Below are positions 1 to 7,092 of a stretch of 48,945 bases of DNA, piece after piece (positions within the stretch are counted from its first letter, which is position 1; every line of letters begins with the position of its first letter). The position numbers and the translations under genes were made by a program. The DNA comes from Oscillospiraceae bacterium (GTDB taxonomy: Bacteria; Bacillota; Clostridia; Christensenellales; Aristaeellaceae). The notes beneath the pieces are model-generated. The model had not been told where the DNA came from. It was given only the letters and a program-made list of their open reading frames with translations, and ran no database searches. Location: positions 1-48,945 of the forward strand of contig JAISWI010000023.1 of assembly GCA_031270865.1 (NCBI GenBank), read 5' to 3'.

Positions 1-27
1 GATTGTGGGGGCGTTCAGGTAGGGCAT

Positions 28-347
28 GGAGGAACAATCCACCCTGGCCACGAGGGTCCAGCGTCACGCTGGTCAGGGGGTCAAGGGGGGTGAAACCCCC
101 TTGCGGGGTCTGGGGCAGCGCCCCAGCGCTCCCAACCCCGCGCCAACCCCGCGCCAACCCCGCGCCAACCCCGCGTAAAGGGCGAAGCCCATAAAGTTGG
201 TTTCTGCCCTGCGGGGCTGGGGTTTGTTGGTTACGCCCGGGGGACGTGGGGCTCTGCCCCACACCCCGCAAGGGGGTTTCACCCCCCTTGACCCCCTGAC
301 CAGCGTGACGCTGGACCCATGTGGCCAGGGTAGGTTGTTCCTCCAGG
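28..347. repeat. Long inverted-repeat element, copy 1
   Basis: A GC-rich element whose two arms are inverted copies of each other over roughly 90 bases. The arms begin with GGAGGAACAAYC and continue with ACCCTGGCCA, GGGTCCAGCG and a GGGGGTCAAGGGGGG block. The left arm starts near 28 and the right arm ends near 347. The core holds four tandem 11-base units of the type CAACCCCGCGC (133-175) and a module near 178-233 with its own small hairpin (GGGCGAAGCCC). The same arms recur at 8545-8625 and from 48510 on. The element lies 7 bases beyond the stop codon of the radical SAM gene. I see no transposase and no open frame with coding character. It may act as a transcription end or be a non-autonomous mobile repeat. 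Confidence 0.85.
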
Positions 348-354
348 CGGCAGG

Positions 355-1446
355 CTACTCGCTCCGCTCCAACGGCAACCCCAACCTGATGTGATAGAAG
401 TCGCACGCGTAGCGCGTGCGCTTATCGTACGCGCCCGTTTCCGCGTGATGGTGTATCGCGCAGGTACTGCATTCCGCGTAACACGGGCACGCCTTACACG
501 GTTCAGGCAGAACCTTACCCTCGCGGAACCCGACCAACCTCCCCCACACCGGATCAAACCCTTCCTCCAGCGGATACCCCTTCACGCAATCGGGATCGTT
601 ATCCGTCATACACGCTACCATCGCGCCGTGCCACAGCACCGCGTACGACGCCAAACCCGCCTCGCAGTACAGCGGCAAACGTTCCTCCTTGCTGGGCGGC
701 TCACAACCCTCCCCGCCTATGTTGAACTTATACTTATGGTGGAAGTCCAACAACTCCTGCAGGTTCAGCCTGCACGCCCTGCAATCCGCCTTCGCGCCCC
801 TTATAGCCGGCATAGGCAGCGACGTCGTCGAAAACGGAATCCCCCGTTCCCTCGCGAAGTCCCGCATCCCTTCCCAATCATCCGCGTTATCCCGGATGAT
901 TGTGGTCTTTAACCTTACCGACGGCACCACCTTGCGTATCCTATCCACGCCCTCGACCATCCGGTCGTACCCGCCCGGCCATCCCGCAATCCTGCCATAC
1001 GTCCCACTCGACGCCCCATACATCGATATCTGCACATCCTGCGGCGGGCGTTCCTCGAACAGCGCGGCTATCTCGTCCGTTACCAGCGTGGCGTTCGTAA
1101 ACACGCGCAGCAGGAAACCCATATCGCTCAACGCGGTATATATCTCCTTGAAGTCTGGCCGCAGCATCGGCTCGCCGCCTGTCAGCAGCAGGTCCAGCGT
1201 TCCCGCTTCCAGCGCCATCTCGCCCAGCCTGATCCACTCGGCGGCGGTCAGCTCCCTCCCATACTCGGGCAGCTGTTCGGGATCCAGCCGCATCAGGCAC
1301 ATCTTGCACTTCAGCGAGCATCTTGCGGTCAGTTCAAACGTTCCCTTATAAGGGATATGGTTCAATATCGAATAGTCGCGCATAACCTGCGAGAAGCGAT
1401 CCCAATTCTGCCCGGGCGTGCGCGGCGCGGCGGCGTTAGTCTCCAT
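355..1446 (-). CDS. Radical SAM/SPASM domain protein
   Basis: Radical SAM enzyme of 363 residues when started at the ATG at 1446, which overlaps the end of the PqqD-like gene by 11 bases. A longer frame opens at 1512 but would run deep into that gene. The cluster-binding motif CSLKCKMC (Cys43, Cys47, Cys50) lies after an N-terminal strand, followed by the GGEP motif that contacts SAM. The C-terminal third has about ten cysteines arranged like a SPASM or twitch domain for extra Fe-S clusters (GEGCEPP, VACMTDND, CKACPCYAECSTC). Such enzymes usually modify a peptide side chain and need a PqqD-type carrier, which is encoded just upstream. The substrate is unknown and I see no obvious precursor peptide gene. 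Other roles for SPASM proteins (sulfatase maturation, heme-related) fit the context less well. Confidence 0.88.
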   Translation of the reverse strand: METNAAAPRTPGQNWDRFSQVMRDYSILNHIPYKGTFELTARCSLKCKMCLMRLDPEQLPEYGRELTAAEWIRLGEMALEAGTLDLLLTGGEPMLRPDFKEIYTALSDMGFLLRVFTNATLVTDEIAALFEERPPQDVQISMYGASSGTYGRIAGWPGGYDRMVEGVDRIRKVVPSVRLKTTIIRDNADDWEGMRDFARERGIPFSTTSLPMPAIRGAKADCRACRLNLQELLDFHHKYKFNIGGEGCEPPSKEERLPLYCEAGLASYAVLWHGAMVACMTDNDPDCVKGYPLEEGFDPVWGRLVGFREGKVLPEPCKACPCYAECSTCAIHHHAETGAYDKRTRYACDFYHIRLGLPLERSE

Positions 1447-1951
1447 CGGAGGTTCCCGCTTGTTCAGGATCGGCAGCCCTCGGCGGTTCCGGGAACAGTG
1501 TCGCGCCCTCATTGGGATCGGGTTCCCGCGCGGCTGCCTCGGCTGCCTCCATCTCCTCGGCGAGTTTCGCTAGCTCTGGGTTCTCGAACGCCTTCTTTAC
1601 GTCCTCCAGCACCTCGTCCGACATGAAGTAGTTGCGCGTCAGATCCAACTTATCCACGACCTCTGATACCAGCAGGTTGGCGAACGTGCATTGCTCGACA
1701 AACGCGGACAGCGCTTCGAAGGCGGTCTTGCCGTCTATGCCGTACTCCTCCTGCAGGAGCTTTATCATGTCGTCCGCCGACTGCCGCTTCTCCCTCACCT
1801 TGTCGAACAGGAACGCGGCCGTCTCGTTGATGGTTATGACACCCTTGTATTCCTTCATGCGCGGGCCGGTGGGCACGATCATATACGCCTCGCCCACCTT
1901 GCGCGTAACGAACCCGGTCCTCGCCTCCAGGTATGACAGCCTATATCCCAT
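1436..1951 (-). CDS. PqqD-like peptide chaperone with acidic C-terminal tail
   Basis: Residues 10-95 match the PqqD fold: a short beta region, then the signature NETAAFLFDKVREK followed by helices. PqqD proteins bind the leader of a precursor peptide and present it to a radical SAM enzyme. At 171 residues it is almost twice the length of a free PqqD. The extra part (about 96-171) is a predicted amphipathic helix rich in Glu and Ala, then a loose tail rich in Pro, Asp and Glu. The start ATG has a GGAGG site 8 bases upstream. The gene sits between the nucleotidyltransferase and the radical SAM gene, overlapping the latter. The tail could be a tether or, less likely, an in-cis substrate; that is speculation. 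Confidence 0.82.
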   Translation of the reverse strand: MGYRLSYLEARTGFVTRKVGEAYMIVPTGPRMKEYKGVITINETAAFLFDKVREKRQSADDMIKLLQEEYGIDGKTAFEALSAFVEQCTFANLLVSEVVDKLDLTRNYFMSDEVLEDVKKAFENPELAKLAEEMEAAEAAAREPDPNEGATLFPEPPRAADPEQAGTSDGD

Positions 1952-1969
1952 AATACATACCTCCGTGAT

Positions 1970-3196
1970 CTATTTCAGCATGCCCAGCTTGCTCAACAAC
2001 CCCATACGCTCACGCGCGACGCCCAGCCCCGCGCTGGACTCCCCGCCCCGCCGCCGCTCTATAAACGCGTACCGGAACAGCCGATGCGCCCACGCCACCG
2101 GCAGCAGCGCGGCATACTTCCTCGCGTACATGTATGGCGAATGGAGTTCATCCCTCCTGACGAACACCGCCCGCGCCAGCGAACGCCAGCGCCCCTCGTT
2201 CCCTCTAGAGCTGTCGAACGAGCGGTACACCACCGCCGCGCTGCGCGCGCGTTCCGCCGTGCTCTTACCGAACACGCCCGCGTCCAGTATGTCGTCCAGC
2301 AGCGCCCGCGACGATTCCGCTTCGGCCATACCGTCGGTCATGAGCGTCCGCCACGCGCCGTCCCCCAACGCCAGATGGTCGCGGCACAGCGCGAGCAATG
2401 CCTGCTGGAACGGCAGCAGGTCCAGTTCCACGCACTGCCGCCCATACCACGCCCAGTCGATGGCCTGTTCGTTAGCCTCGATGAACAGCGCGAAGTCGCA
2501 CACCTGCCGCAGTCCAAACCCGGTGGTGATCATGTGCTTGGCCATGTGCAGCAACTGGAACAGCGCGTGTTCGCTGGCCGGGAGCGTCCAGCATTCGCCG
2601 CCGTACGCCTCGCCGCGCGCTGCCTTGGATACCGGGAACAGCGCGTCCTCATCCAGCCGCGAGAGGAAACCCCGGTTCTTCCGGTCGAACAGGCGGTTGT
2701 GAAGCTCAATCCTCAATCCATCCGGATGCCCGCAGACGAAAGTGTCCTCGTGCGAATCCTCCTTTATCTCCTCATAACCCTGTCCGGCCAGCAGCGCCTT
2801 CGCGTCCTCGAACGCGGAGGATTCAACCAGCAGGTCCGCGTCCGACATCACGCGCATATCCGGCTCGGGATACAACGCCTTGAGTACGATACCCTTGAGC
2901 ACGACCGCGCGGATCCCTGCCGCCTCGAACGCGGACAGCGTCCCGTGGAGCGTGTCCACGATCTGCAGCTGGCGCATCGTCACGGCCATTGCCCGCTGCT
3001 GCCACTGCGCAAGGAGTTCGCCGGGCATCCCCGGAGAGGCCTGGAGCGCGGGCGTGAACAGCAATCCCTCCACCCGGTGTTCCATCGCGAGGCTGTACAG
3101 AGCGGCCCAGTCCAGTCCTTCCGGCATAGGCGGGGGTTCGTGCGCGTGTATGGCGGATTCCAGCAGGGCCAGGAACGCCCGCGTCACATCGTTCAT
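1970..3196 (-). CDS. Nucleotidyltransferase family protein (NTP_transf_5 type)
   Basis: 408 residues resembling the PF14907 group of the polymerase-beta-like nucleotidyltransferase superfamily. The visible core is VVLKG (98-102), ALYP (107-110), R115 and SDADLLV (118-124), the last giving the two metal-binding aspartates D119 and D121. An ELHNRLFD segment near 165 is also typical. The remainder is helical. Members are often found beside PqqD-like and radical SAM genes or lasso-type peptide genes, which agrees with the two genes downstream. The start codon overlaps the aminotransferase stop codon (ATGA, 3193-3196), so translation is probably coupled. The nucleotide and acceptor are unknown. 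Confidence 0.8.
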   Translation of the reverse strand: MNDVTRAFLALLESAIHAHEPPPMPEGLDWAALYSLAMEHRVEGLLFTPALQASPGMPGELLAQWQQRAMAVTMRQLQIVDTLHGTLSAFEAAGIRAVVLKGIVLKALYPEPDMRVMSDADLLVESSAFEDAKALLAGQGYEEIKEDSHEDTFVCGHPDGLRIELHNRLFDRKNRGFLSRLDEDALFPVSKAARGEAYGGECWTLPASEHALFQLLHMAKHMITTGFGLRQVCDFALFIEANEQAIDWAWYGRQCVELDLLPFQQALLALCRDHLALGDGAWRTLMTDGMAEAESSRALLDDILDAGVFGKSTAERARSAAVVYRSFDSSRGNEGRWRSLARAVFVRRDELHSPYMYARKYAALLPVAWAHRLFRYAFIERRRGGESSAGLGVARERMGLLSKLGMLK

Positions 3197-4293
3197 GGCT
3201 TTAACTCCCTAAGTATATCTTTTATGGCCAGGATGACCCTGTCCATCTGTTCCGCCGTGCCGATGGTTATGCGCAGGTAATCCTCGATCCCCGGCTTGTC
3301 GAACCGCCGCGCGAGCACGCGCCGCGCCCTCAACCCGTCGAACAGCGCCCGGCCATCCACGCCCGGCTTCCTCGCGAAAAGGAAGTTCGTCCGCGAGGCC
3401 GCGCACTCAAACCCCAGCGACAGCAGGGCCTGGCGCGTCGTCTCCTTGACCGCGTTGATGGCGGCGACGGTCTGGCGCAGCGAATCCCGGTCATTGGCGG
3501 AAGCCAGCGCGGCGGTCTGCGCTATCCTGTCGACAGGGTATGAGTTGAAGCTGTCTCGCACGCGGTTCAGCCCGTCGATCAGGTCGGGATGACCCAGCGC
3601 GTAACCAACACGCATCCCGGCCAGCGCGTGCGCCTTGGAAAACGTGCGGATAACGAGCAGGTTGCCGCATCGCCCGCATTCGTCCGCGACGGCGCATTCT
3701 TCGTAAAAAGGCGCGTAGGCCTCATCGACCGCCAGCAGTTGGGATCGCGCGGCCAGCGTGTCGCGCATCGCGAGGATAACCTCGCGGGACAGCGCGATCG
3801 TCGTGGGCGCGTTCGGGTTCGCGATGATGACCGGAGCGTCCGCGTCCAGCAGCGCCATAACGTCAACGGACATGCCGCCGCCCATGGGTATCAGCCGCAG
3901 CCTCGCGCCGAACAGCAGCGCGTATGTCGGGTAGAACGAATACCCGACCGCCGGGGTGACGCAGTCCTTCCCCGCGAAGAACGCCGCGAACATGAACGCC
4001 AGCGACTCATCCGACCCGTTCGATATGAAGACGTTCTCCCGCCGCAGGCCGTGGCGTTCGGCCAACGCGCCGCGCAGCGCGTCCGCGTCCGGATCGGGAT
4101 ACAGCCGCAGGTCGGCGGCATACTCGCTGGCCGCGCGGCGGATGGCCTCGGCCACTCGCGGCGATGGCGGGTAAGGCGACTCGTTCGTATTCAGTTTGAT
4201 CCAGCCGCCGTCCTGGGGCTGTTCGCCAGCCACGTAGGGCGAGAGCGCCCTGGCCAGCTGGCTGTAGAATCTCATCGGATCAAGCGCGCTCAT
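3193..4293 (-). CDS. hisC: Histidinol-phosphate aminotransferase-like enzyme
   Basis: A fold-type I PLP aminotransferase of 366 residues, the normal HisC length. Visible residues: KLNTNESPYPPSP at the N-terminus, the SNGSDE loop near 91-96, NPNAPTT (159-165), D190 with Y193, and the Schiff-base lysine K220 in TFSKAHALAGMRVGYA. In histidine synthesis it converts imidazole-acetol phosphate to histidinol phosphate; close relatives act on aromatic keto acids or threonine phosphate. No other his gene is present. The gene lies between nagA (6-base gap) and a nucleotidyltransferase (4-base overlap), so it may serve the cassette downstream rather than histidine synthesis. The family is secure; the substrate is not. 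Confidence 0.85.
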   Translation of the reverse strand: MSALDPMRFYSQLARALSPYVAGEQPQDGGWIKLNTNESPYPPSPRVAEAIRRAASEYAADLRLYPDPDADALRGALAERHGLRRENVFISNGSDESLAFMFAAFFAGKDCVTPAVGYSFYPTYALLFGARLRLIPMGGGMSVDVMALLDADAPVIIANPNAPTTIALSREVILAMRDTLAARSQLLAVDEAYAPFYEECAVADECGRCGNLLVIRTFSKAHALAGMRVGYALGHPDLIDGLNRVRDSFNSYPVDRIAQTAALASANDRDSLRQTVAAINAVKETTRQALLSLGFECAASRTNFLFARKPGVDGRALFDGLRARRVLARRFDKPGIEDYLRITIGTAEQMDRVILAIKDILRELKP

Positions 4294-4299
4294 ATCCCG

Positions 4300-5430
4300 T
4301 CACACGCATCGCTTTCCACCGACCCACACCGCGCGGATGTTGAACGCGTGGTCGATCACAACTACGTCGGCAACCATGCCCTCGGCCAGCTGGCCGCGCC
4401 TCGCCTCACCGATCAGCCGCGCGGGTGTTGACGTGTACATCGGCAGCGCGTCAGCCAGCGGTATGCCCACTACGGAGACCATATTCTCCAGTGAGCGGCG
4501 CATCGTCAGCACGCTTCCTGCCAGTGTGCCGTCGGACAATCGCGCCGCGTTATCTTTCACGAATACTTCCTGCCCGCCCAACTGGTACTGCCCGTCGGGC
4601 ATGCCTCCAGCCTCCATGCTGTCCGTTATCGCGACGCAGCCCTGCGGCCCTTTCGCGTCGAACGCCAGCCTAAGCGCGGCGGGGTGCAGGTGGATCATGT
4701 CGGCGATGAACTCGGCGGCCAGCTGGCGGCTGGTGAGGGCCGCGCCGACCGCTCCGGGTTCGCGGTGGGTGAGCGGTGACATCGCGTTATACACATGCGT
4801 GACGGAGGACGCGCCCGCGCCGACCGCCGTGATCATCTGCGCGTGAGTCGCGTCGGTGTGGCCCAGCGAGACCTGCACGCCGCGCCTGACTAACTCCCGT
4901 ATCAGCTCGACCGCGCCAGGCAGTTCCGGCGCTAGCGCGAGACGGCGCGCTACGCCGGCATCCTCGCCCGTCATGTCCTCGAAGTCCGCGAGCGATGGGT
5001 TAAGCAGCGCGTTTTCAGGCTGGGCGCCCTTGCGCTTCTTGCAGAAGAACGGGCCCTCCATCAGGCATCCGAGCACGGTTGCGCCGTTCGGTTCCGGATC
5101 GGCCATCGCTTGCGCCACACCGCGCACGGCCGCGCGTGTATCCGGCTTGGGCGCGGTCATCGTGGTGGGCAGGAACGATGTAACGCCGTGCTTAACCAAC
5201 TCACGGGACATGGTCTTGACGGCATCCGCTCCGGCCATCGCGTCCACACCGCCGAACCCGTGTATATGCAGGTCGATGAACCCCGGGACGACATAGCATC
5301 CGGTCGCGTCGTACGTCTCGCCGGGGGCGAGGCGCGGCCCGATGGCGGTGATCTCCCCGCCCGTAATAAGCAAGTCCGCGTCCGCGAAATACGCCTCGTC
5401 CTGGTAGACGAGGCCGTTAGCGATCTTCAT
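4300..5430 (-). CDS. nagA: N-acetylglucosamine-6-phosphate deacetylase
   Basis: Amidohydrolase that removes acetate from GlcNAc-6-phosphate to give glucosamine-6-phosphate during amino-sugar and cell-wall recycling. Seen here: the HxH metal motif in GFIDLHIHGFGG (H55, H57), the metal-binding Glu in MEGPFF, the SLGHTDATH histidine, THVYNAMSPLTHREPG, and the catalytic Asp in AITDSMEAGG. The start at 5430 was chosen because AGGAGG lies six bases upstream; an earlier ATG at 5460 lacks a ribosome site. No nagB is nearby. It is the first gene of a five-gene minus-strand run and has its own promoter at 5467-5495. Confidence 0.93.
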   Translation of the reverse strand: MKIANGLVYQDEAYFADADLLITGGEITAIGPRLAPGETYDATGCYVVPGFIDLHIHGFGGVDAMAGADAVKTMSRELVKHGVTSFLPTTMTAPKPDTRAAVRGVAQAMADPEPNGATVLGCLMEGPFFCKKRKGAQPENALLNPSLADFEDMTGEDAGVARRLALAPELPGAVELIRELVRRGVQVSLGHTDATHAQMITAVGAGASSVTHVYNAMSPLTHREPGAVGAALTSRQLAAEFIADMIHLHPAALRLAFDAKGPQGCVAITDSMEAGGMPDGQYQLGGQEVFVKDNAARLSDGTLAGSVLTMRRSLENMVSVVGIPLADALPMYTSTPARLIGEARRGQLAEGMVADVVVIDHAFNIRAVWVGGKRCV

Positions 5431-5466
5431 AGCGAGCCTCCTGTTTTCGACAACGGTCACTCGTTA

Positions 5467-5495
5467 AGGATACCATAGCGCGGGGGGATTATCAA
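5467..5495 (-). promoter_or_regulatory. Sigma-A-type promoter of the nagA operon
   Basis: On the minus strand, TTGATA (5495-5490), a 17-base spacer and TATCCT (5472-5467). It lies 37 bases before the nagA start, and its -35 box overlaps the stop of the dehydrogenase gene. Confidence 0.6.
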
Positions 5496-6433
5496 CCATT
5501 CACCACATTCCGCGCCTCCCCCGCCAGAAACGCCCTCAGGTTATCCACCGCCGTGTCCATCAGCCGCTGGCGGCTCTCCTTAGGCGCCCACGCTATGTGC
5601 GGGGTGACCAGGCAGTTGGGCAATCCCAACAGCGGGTTGTCCGGCTCGATGGGTTCCTTTGAAACCACATCGACCGCCGCCGCGTATACCTTGCCGCTTA
5701 GCAGCGCGTCGCGCAGCGCGTGCTCGTCGACCAGCGGCCCGCGCGAGTCGTTGATGATGATCACGCCCGGCTTCATCTTCGCGATGGACCGCGCGTTGAT
5801 TATATGGTGTGTCTCCGGCGTGAGCGGGCAGTGCAGCGATATAACGTCGCCGCGCCGCAGCAGCTCGTCAAGCGTGACCGATTCCGCCGCGCTGACGTAC
5901 GCGTCGTACGCTATAACCTCCATGCCGAACGCCCTGGCGATAACGCCCACCGCCTGGCCGATCCTGCCATAACCTATGATCCCAATCGTCTTACCCATCA
6001 GCTCGACCAGCGGGTAATCCCAAAAACAGAAGTCGCCCCGCGCCTTCCACTGCCCGCGCTGGACCTGGTCGGCGTGGTGCGCGACATGGTGGCACAGCTC
6101 CAGCAGCAGCGCGAAGGTAAACTGCGCGACCGCCGCGGTACCGTACGTCGGGACGTTGCACACCGTAATCCCGCGTTCCTTCGCCGCCGCCGTGTCCACT
6201 ATATTGTAACCCGTCGCCAGCACGCCGATGAACCGCGCGGTCGGCGCGGCGTCCATGTCGGCGGCGGTGACGGGGGTCTTGTTGGTGTAGACTGCGTCCG
6301 CGCCGGCCATGCGTTCGCCCGTCCGACCGGCTGGCGTGCGGTCGTATACGGTAAGCCCGCCCAGCGCCTCCAGCCCGCCCCAACTCAGGTCGCCGGGGTT
6401 TTCGGTGTAACCGTCCAGGACAACGATCTTCAT
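5492..6433 (-). CDS. D-2-hydroxyacid dehydrogenase (glycerate/hydroxypyruvate type)
   Basis: NAD-dependent dehydrogenase of 313 residues, close to the family length. The Rossmann motif is GYGRIG (G154, G156, G159). The catalytic triad is visible as R231 in NDSRGPLVDE, E260 in DVVSKEPI, and H279 in TPHIAWA. Sequence features such as the FCFWDYPLVELMGKT segment resemble glycerate/hydroxypyruvate dehydrogenases more than D-lactate dehydrogenases. An AGGGAGGGG ribosome site precedes the ATG. It is transcribed from its own strong promoter and appears to be a single-gene unit upstream of nagA. The exact 2-keto acid is not predictable. Confidence 0.9.
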   Translation of the reverse strand: MKIVVLDGYTENPGDLSWGGLEALGGLTVYDRTPAGRTGERMAGADAVYTNKTPVTAADMDAAPTARFIGVLATGYNIVDTAAAKERGITVCNVPTYGTAAVAQFTFALLLELCHHVAHHADQVQRGQWKARGDFCFWDYPLVELMGKTIGIIGYGRIGQAVGVIARAFGMEVIAYDAYVSAAESVTLDELLRRGDVISLHCPLTPETHHIINARSIAKMKPGVIIINDSRGPLVDEHALRDALLSGKVYAAAVDVVSKEPIEPDNPLLGLPNCLVTPHIAWAPKESRQRLMDTAVDNLRAFLAGEARNVVNG

Positions 6434-6475
6434 AACTAATCCCCTCCCTTCAAGCGCATCTTATACAACAATTTA

Positions 6476-6504
6476 TTGTAACACCTCCCGGCGGGTTTGT
6501 CAAC
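6476..6504 (-). promoter_or_regulatory. Sigma-A-type promoter of the dehydrogenase gene
   Basis: Minus strand TTGACA (6504-6499), 17-base spacer, TACAAT (6481-6476). The -35 box is perfect and the -10 box has one mismatch. It gives a leader of about 35 bases before the ATG at 6433. Confidence 0.75.
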
Positions 6505-6567
6505 CATTTTTTGAATTTTACGCCAAGGCATTGTGCCATGGAGACGCGCGGCGCATCGCGGCTTTCC

Positions 6568-6596
6568 TTGCGCCTAACGCCTGATTACAGTATAAT
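6568..6596 (+). promoter_or_regulatory. Sigma-A-type promoter for the flavin-type protein and serine hydrolase
   Basis: TTGCGC (6568-6573), 17-base spacer, perfect TATAAT (6591-6596). It lies so close to the ATG at 6615 that the leader would be only about 12 bases, just enough to hold part of the ribosome site AGGAGAGG. Confidence 0.6.
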
Positions 6597-6614
6597 ATTA
6601 GGAGAGGTGGTTAT

Positions 6615-7058
6615 ATGGACCGCAATGACCCCAAAGCCCTCTCCCTGCTCACCGAACGGTTCGGACGCGACACGCTGCTCTCCCTGGCGACAATGGATGG
6701 CGCCCGCCCATCAGTGCGTATAGTGAACAGTTATTATGAGGATGGCTCGTTCTACACCGTCACCTACGCGCTGTCCAACAAGATGCGGCAGATCAAAGCT
6801 AACCCAGCCGTCGCGGTATGCGGCGAGTGGTTCACCGCGCGCGGCATCGGCGAGAACCTCGGCCACGTCCTCGACAAGCGGAACGCGCCACTGATGGCCA
6901 AACTCCGCGCGGCGTTCGCGTCGTGGTACGGCAACGGCCATACCGACGAGAGTGACCCGAATACCTGTGTGCTTCGCGTTCGGCTGACGGACGCGTTGCT
7001 GCTTGACCATGGAACGAGGTACGCGTTAAGTTTCGCCGACGACAGCCACGATGAATAA
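6615..7058 (+). CDS. Pyridoxamine 5'-phosphate oxidase family protein
   Basis: 147-residue split-barrel flavin-binding protein. The N-terminus (ALSLLTERFGRDTLLSLATMDGARPSVRIV) and the following YYEDGSFYTVTYALSNKMRQIKANPAVAVCGEWF region are the usual PPOX-type pattern, with the Lys-Met-Arg-Gln-Ile segment placed at the flavin phosphate. This class includes general stress FMN-binding proteins and small flavin or F420 reductases; the reaction is unknown here. A good ribosome site AGGAGAGG precedes the ATG. A serine hydrolase gene follows after 34 bases on the same strand, probably as one transcript. Confidence 0.82.
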   Translation: MDRNDPKALSLLTERFGRDTLLSLATMDGARPSVRIVNSYYEDGSFYTVTYALSNKMRQIKANPAVAVCGEWFTARGIGENLGHVLDKRNAPLMAKLRAAFASWYGNGHTDESDPNTCVLRVRLTDALLLDHGTRYALSFADDSHDE

Positions 7059-7092
7059 TTAACCTAGCATCATAAAGAACGGAGGCCCCGCA

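Noticed and set aside
133-175. Possible CRISPR or origin iterons
   Set aside because: The 11-base units are contiguous, GC-only and within a dispersed element; no DnaA boxes or rep gene are nearby.
2084-3280. 398-codon plus-strand frame opposite the nucleotidyltransferase gene
   Set aside because: It is rich in Arg, Gln and Val with no recognisable domain, lacks a ribosome site, and covers a gene with clear family motifs.
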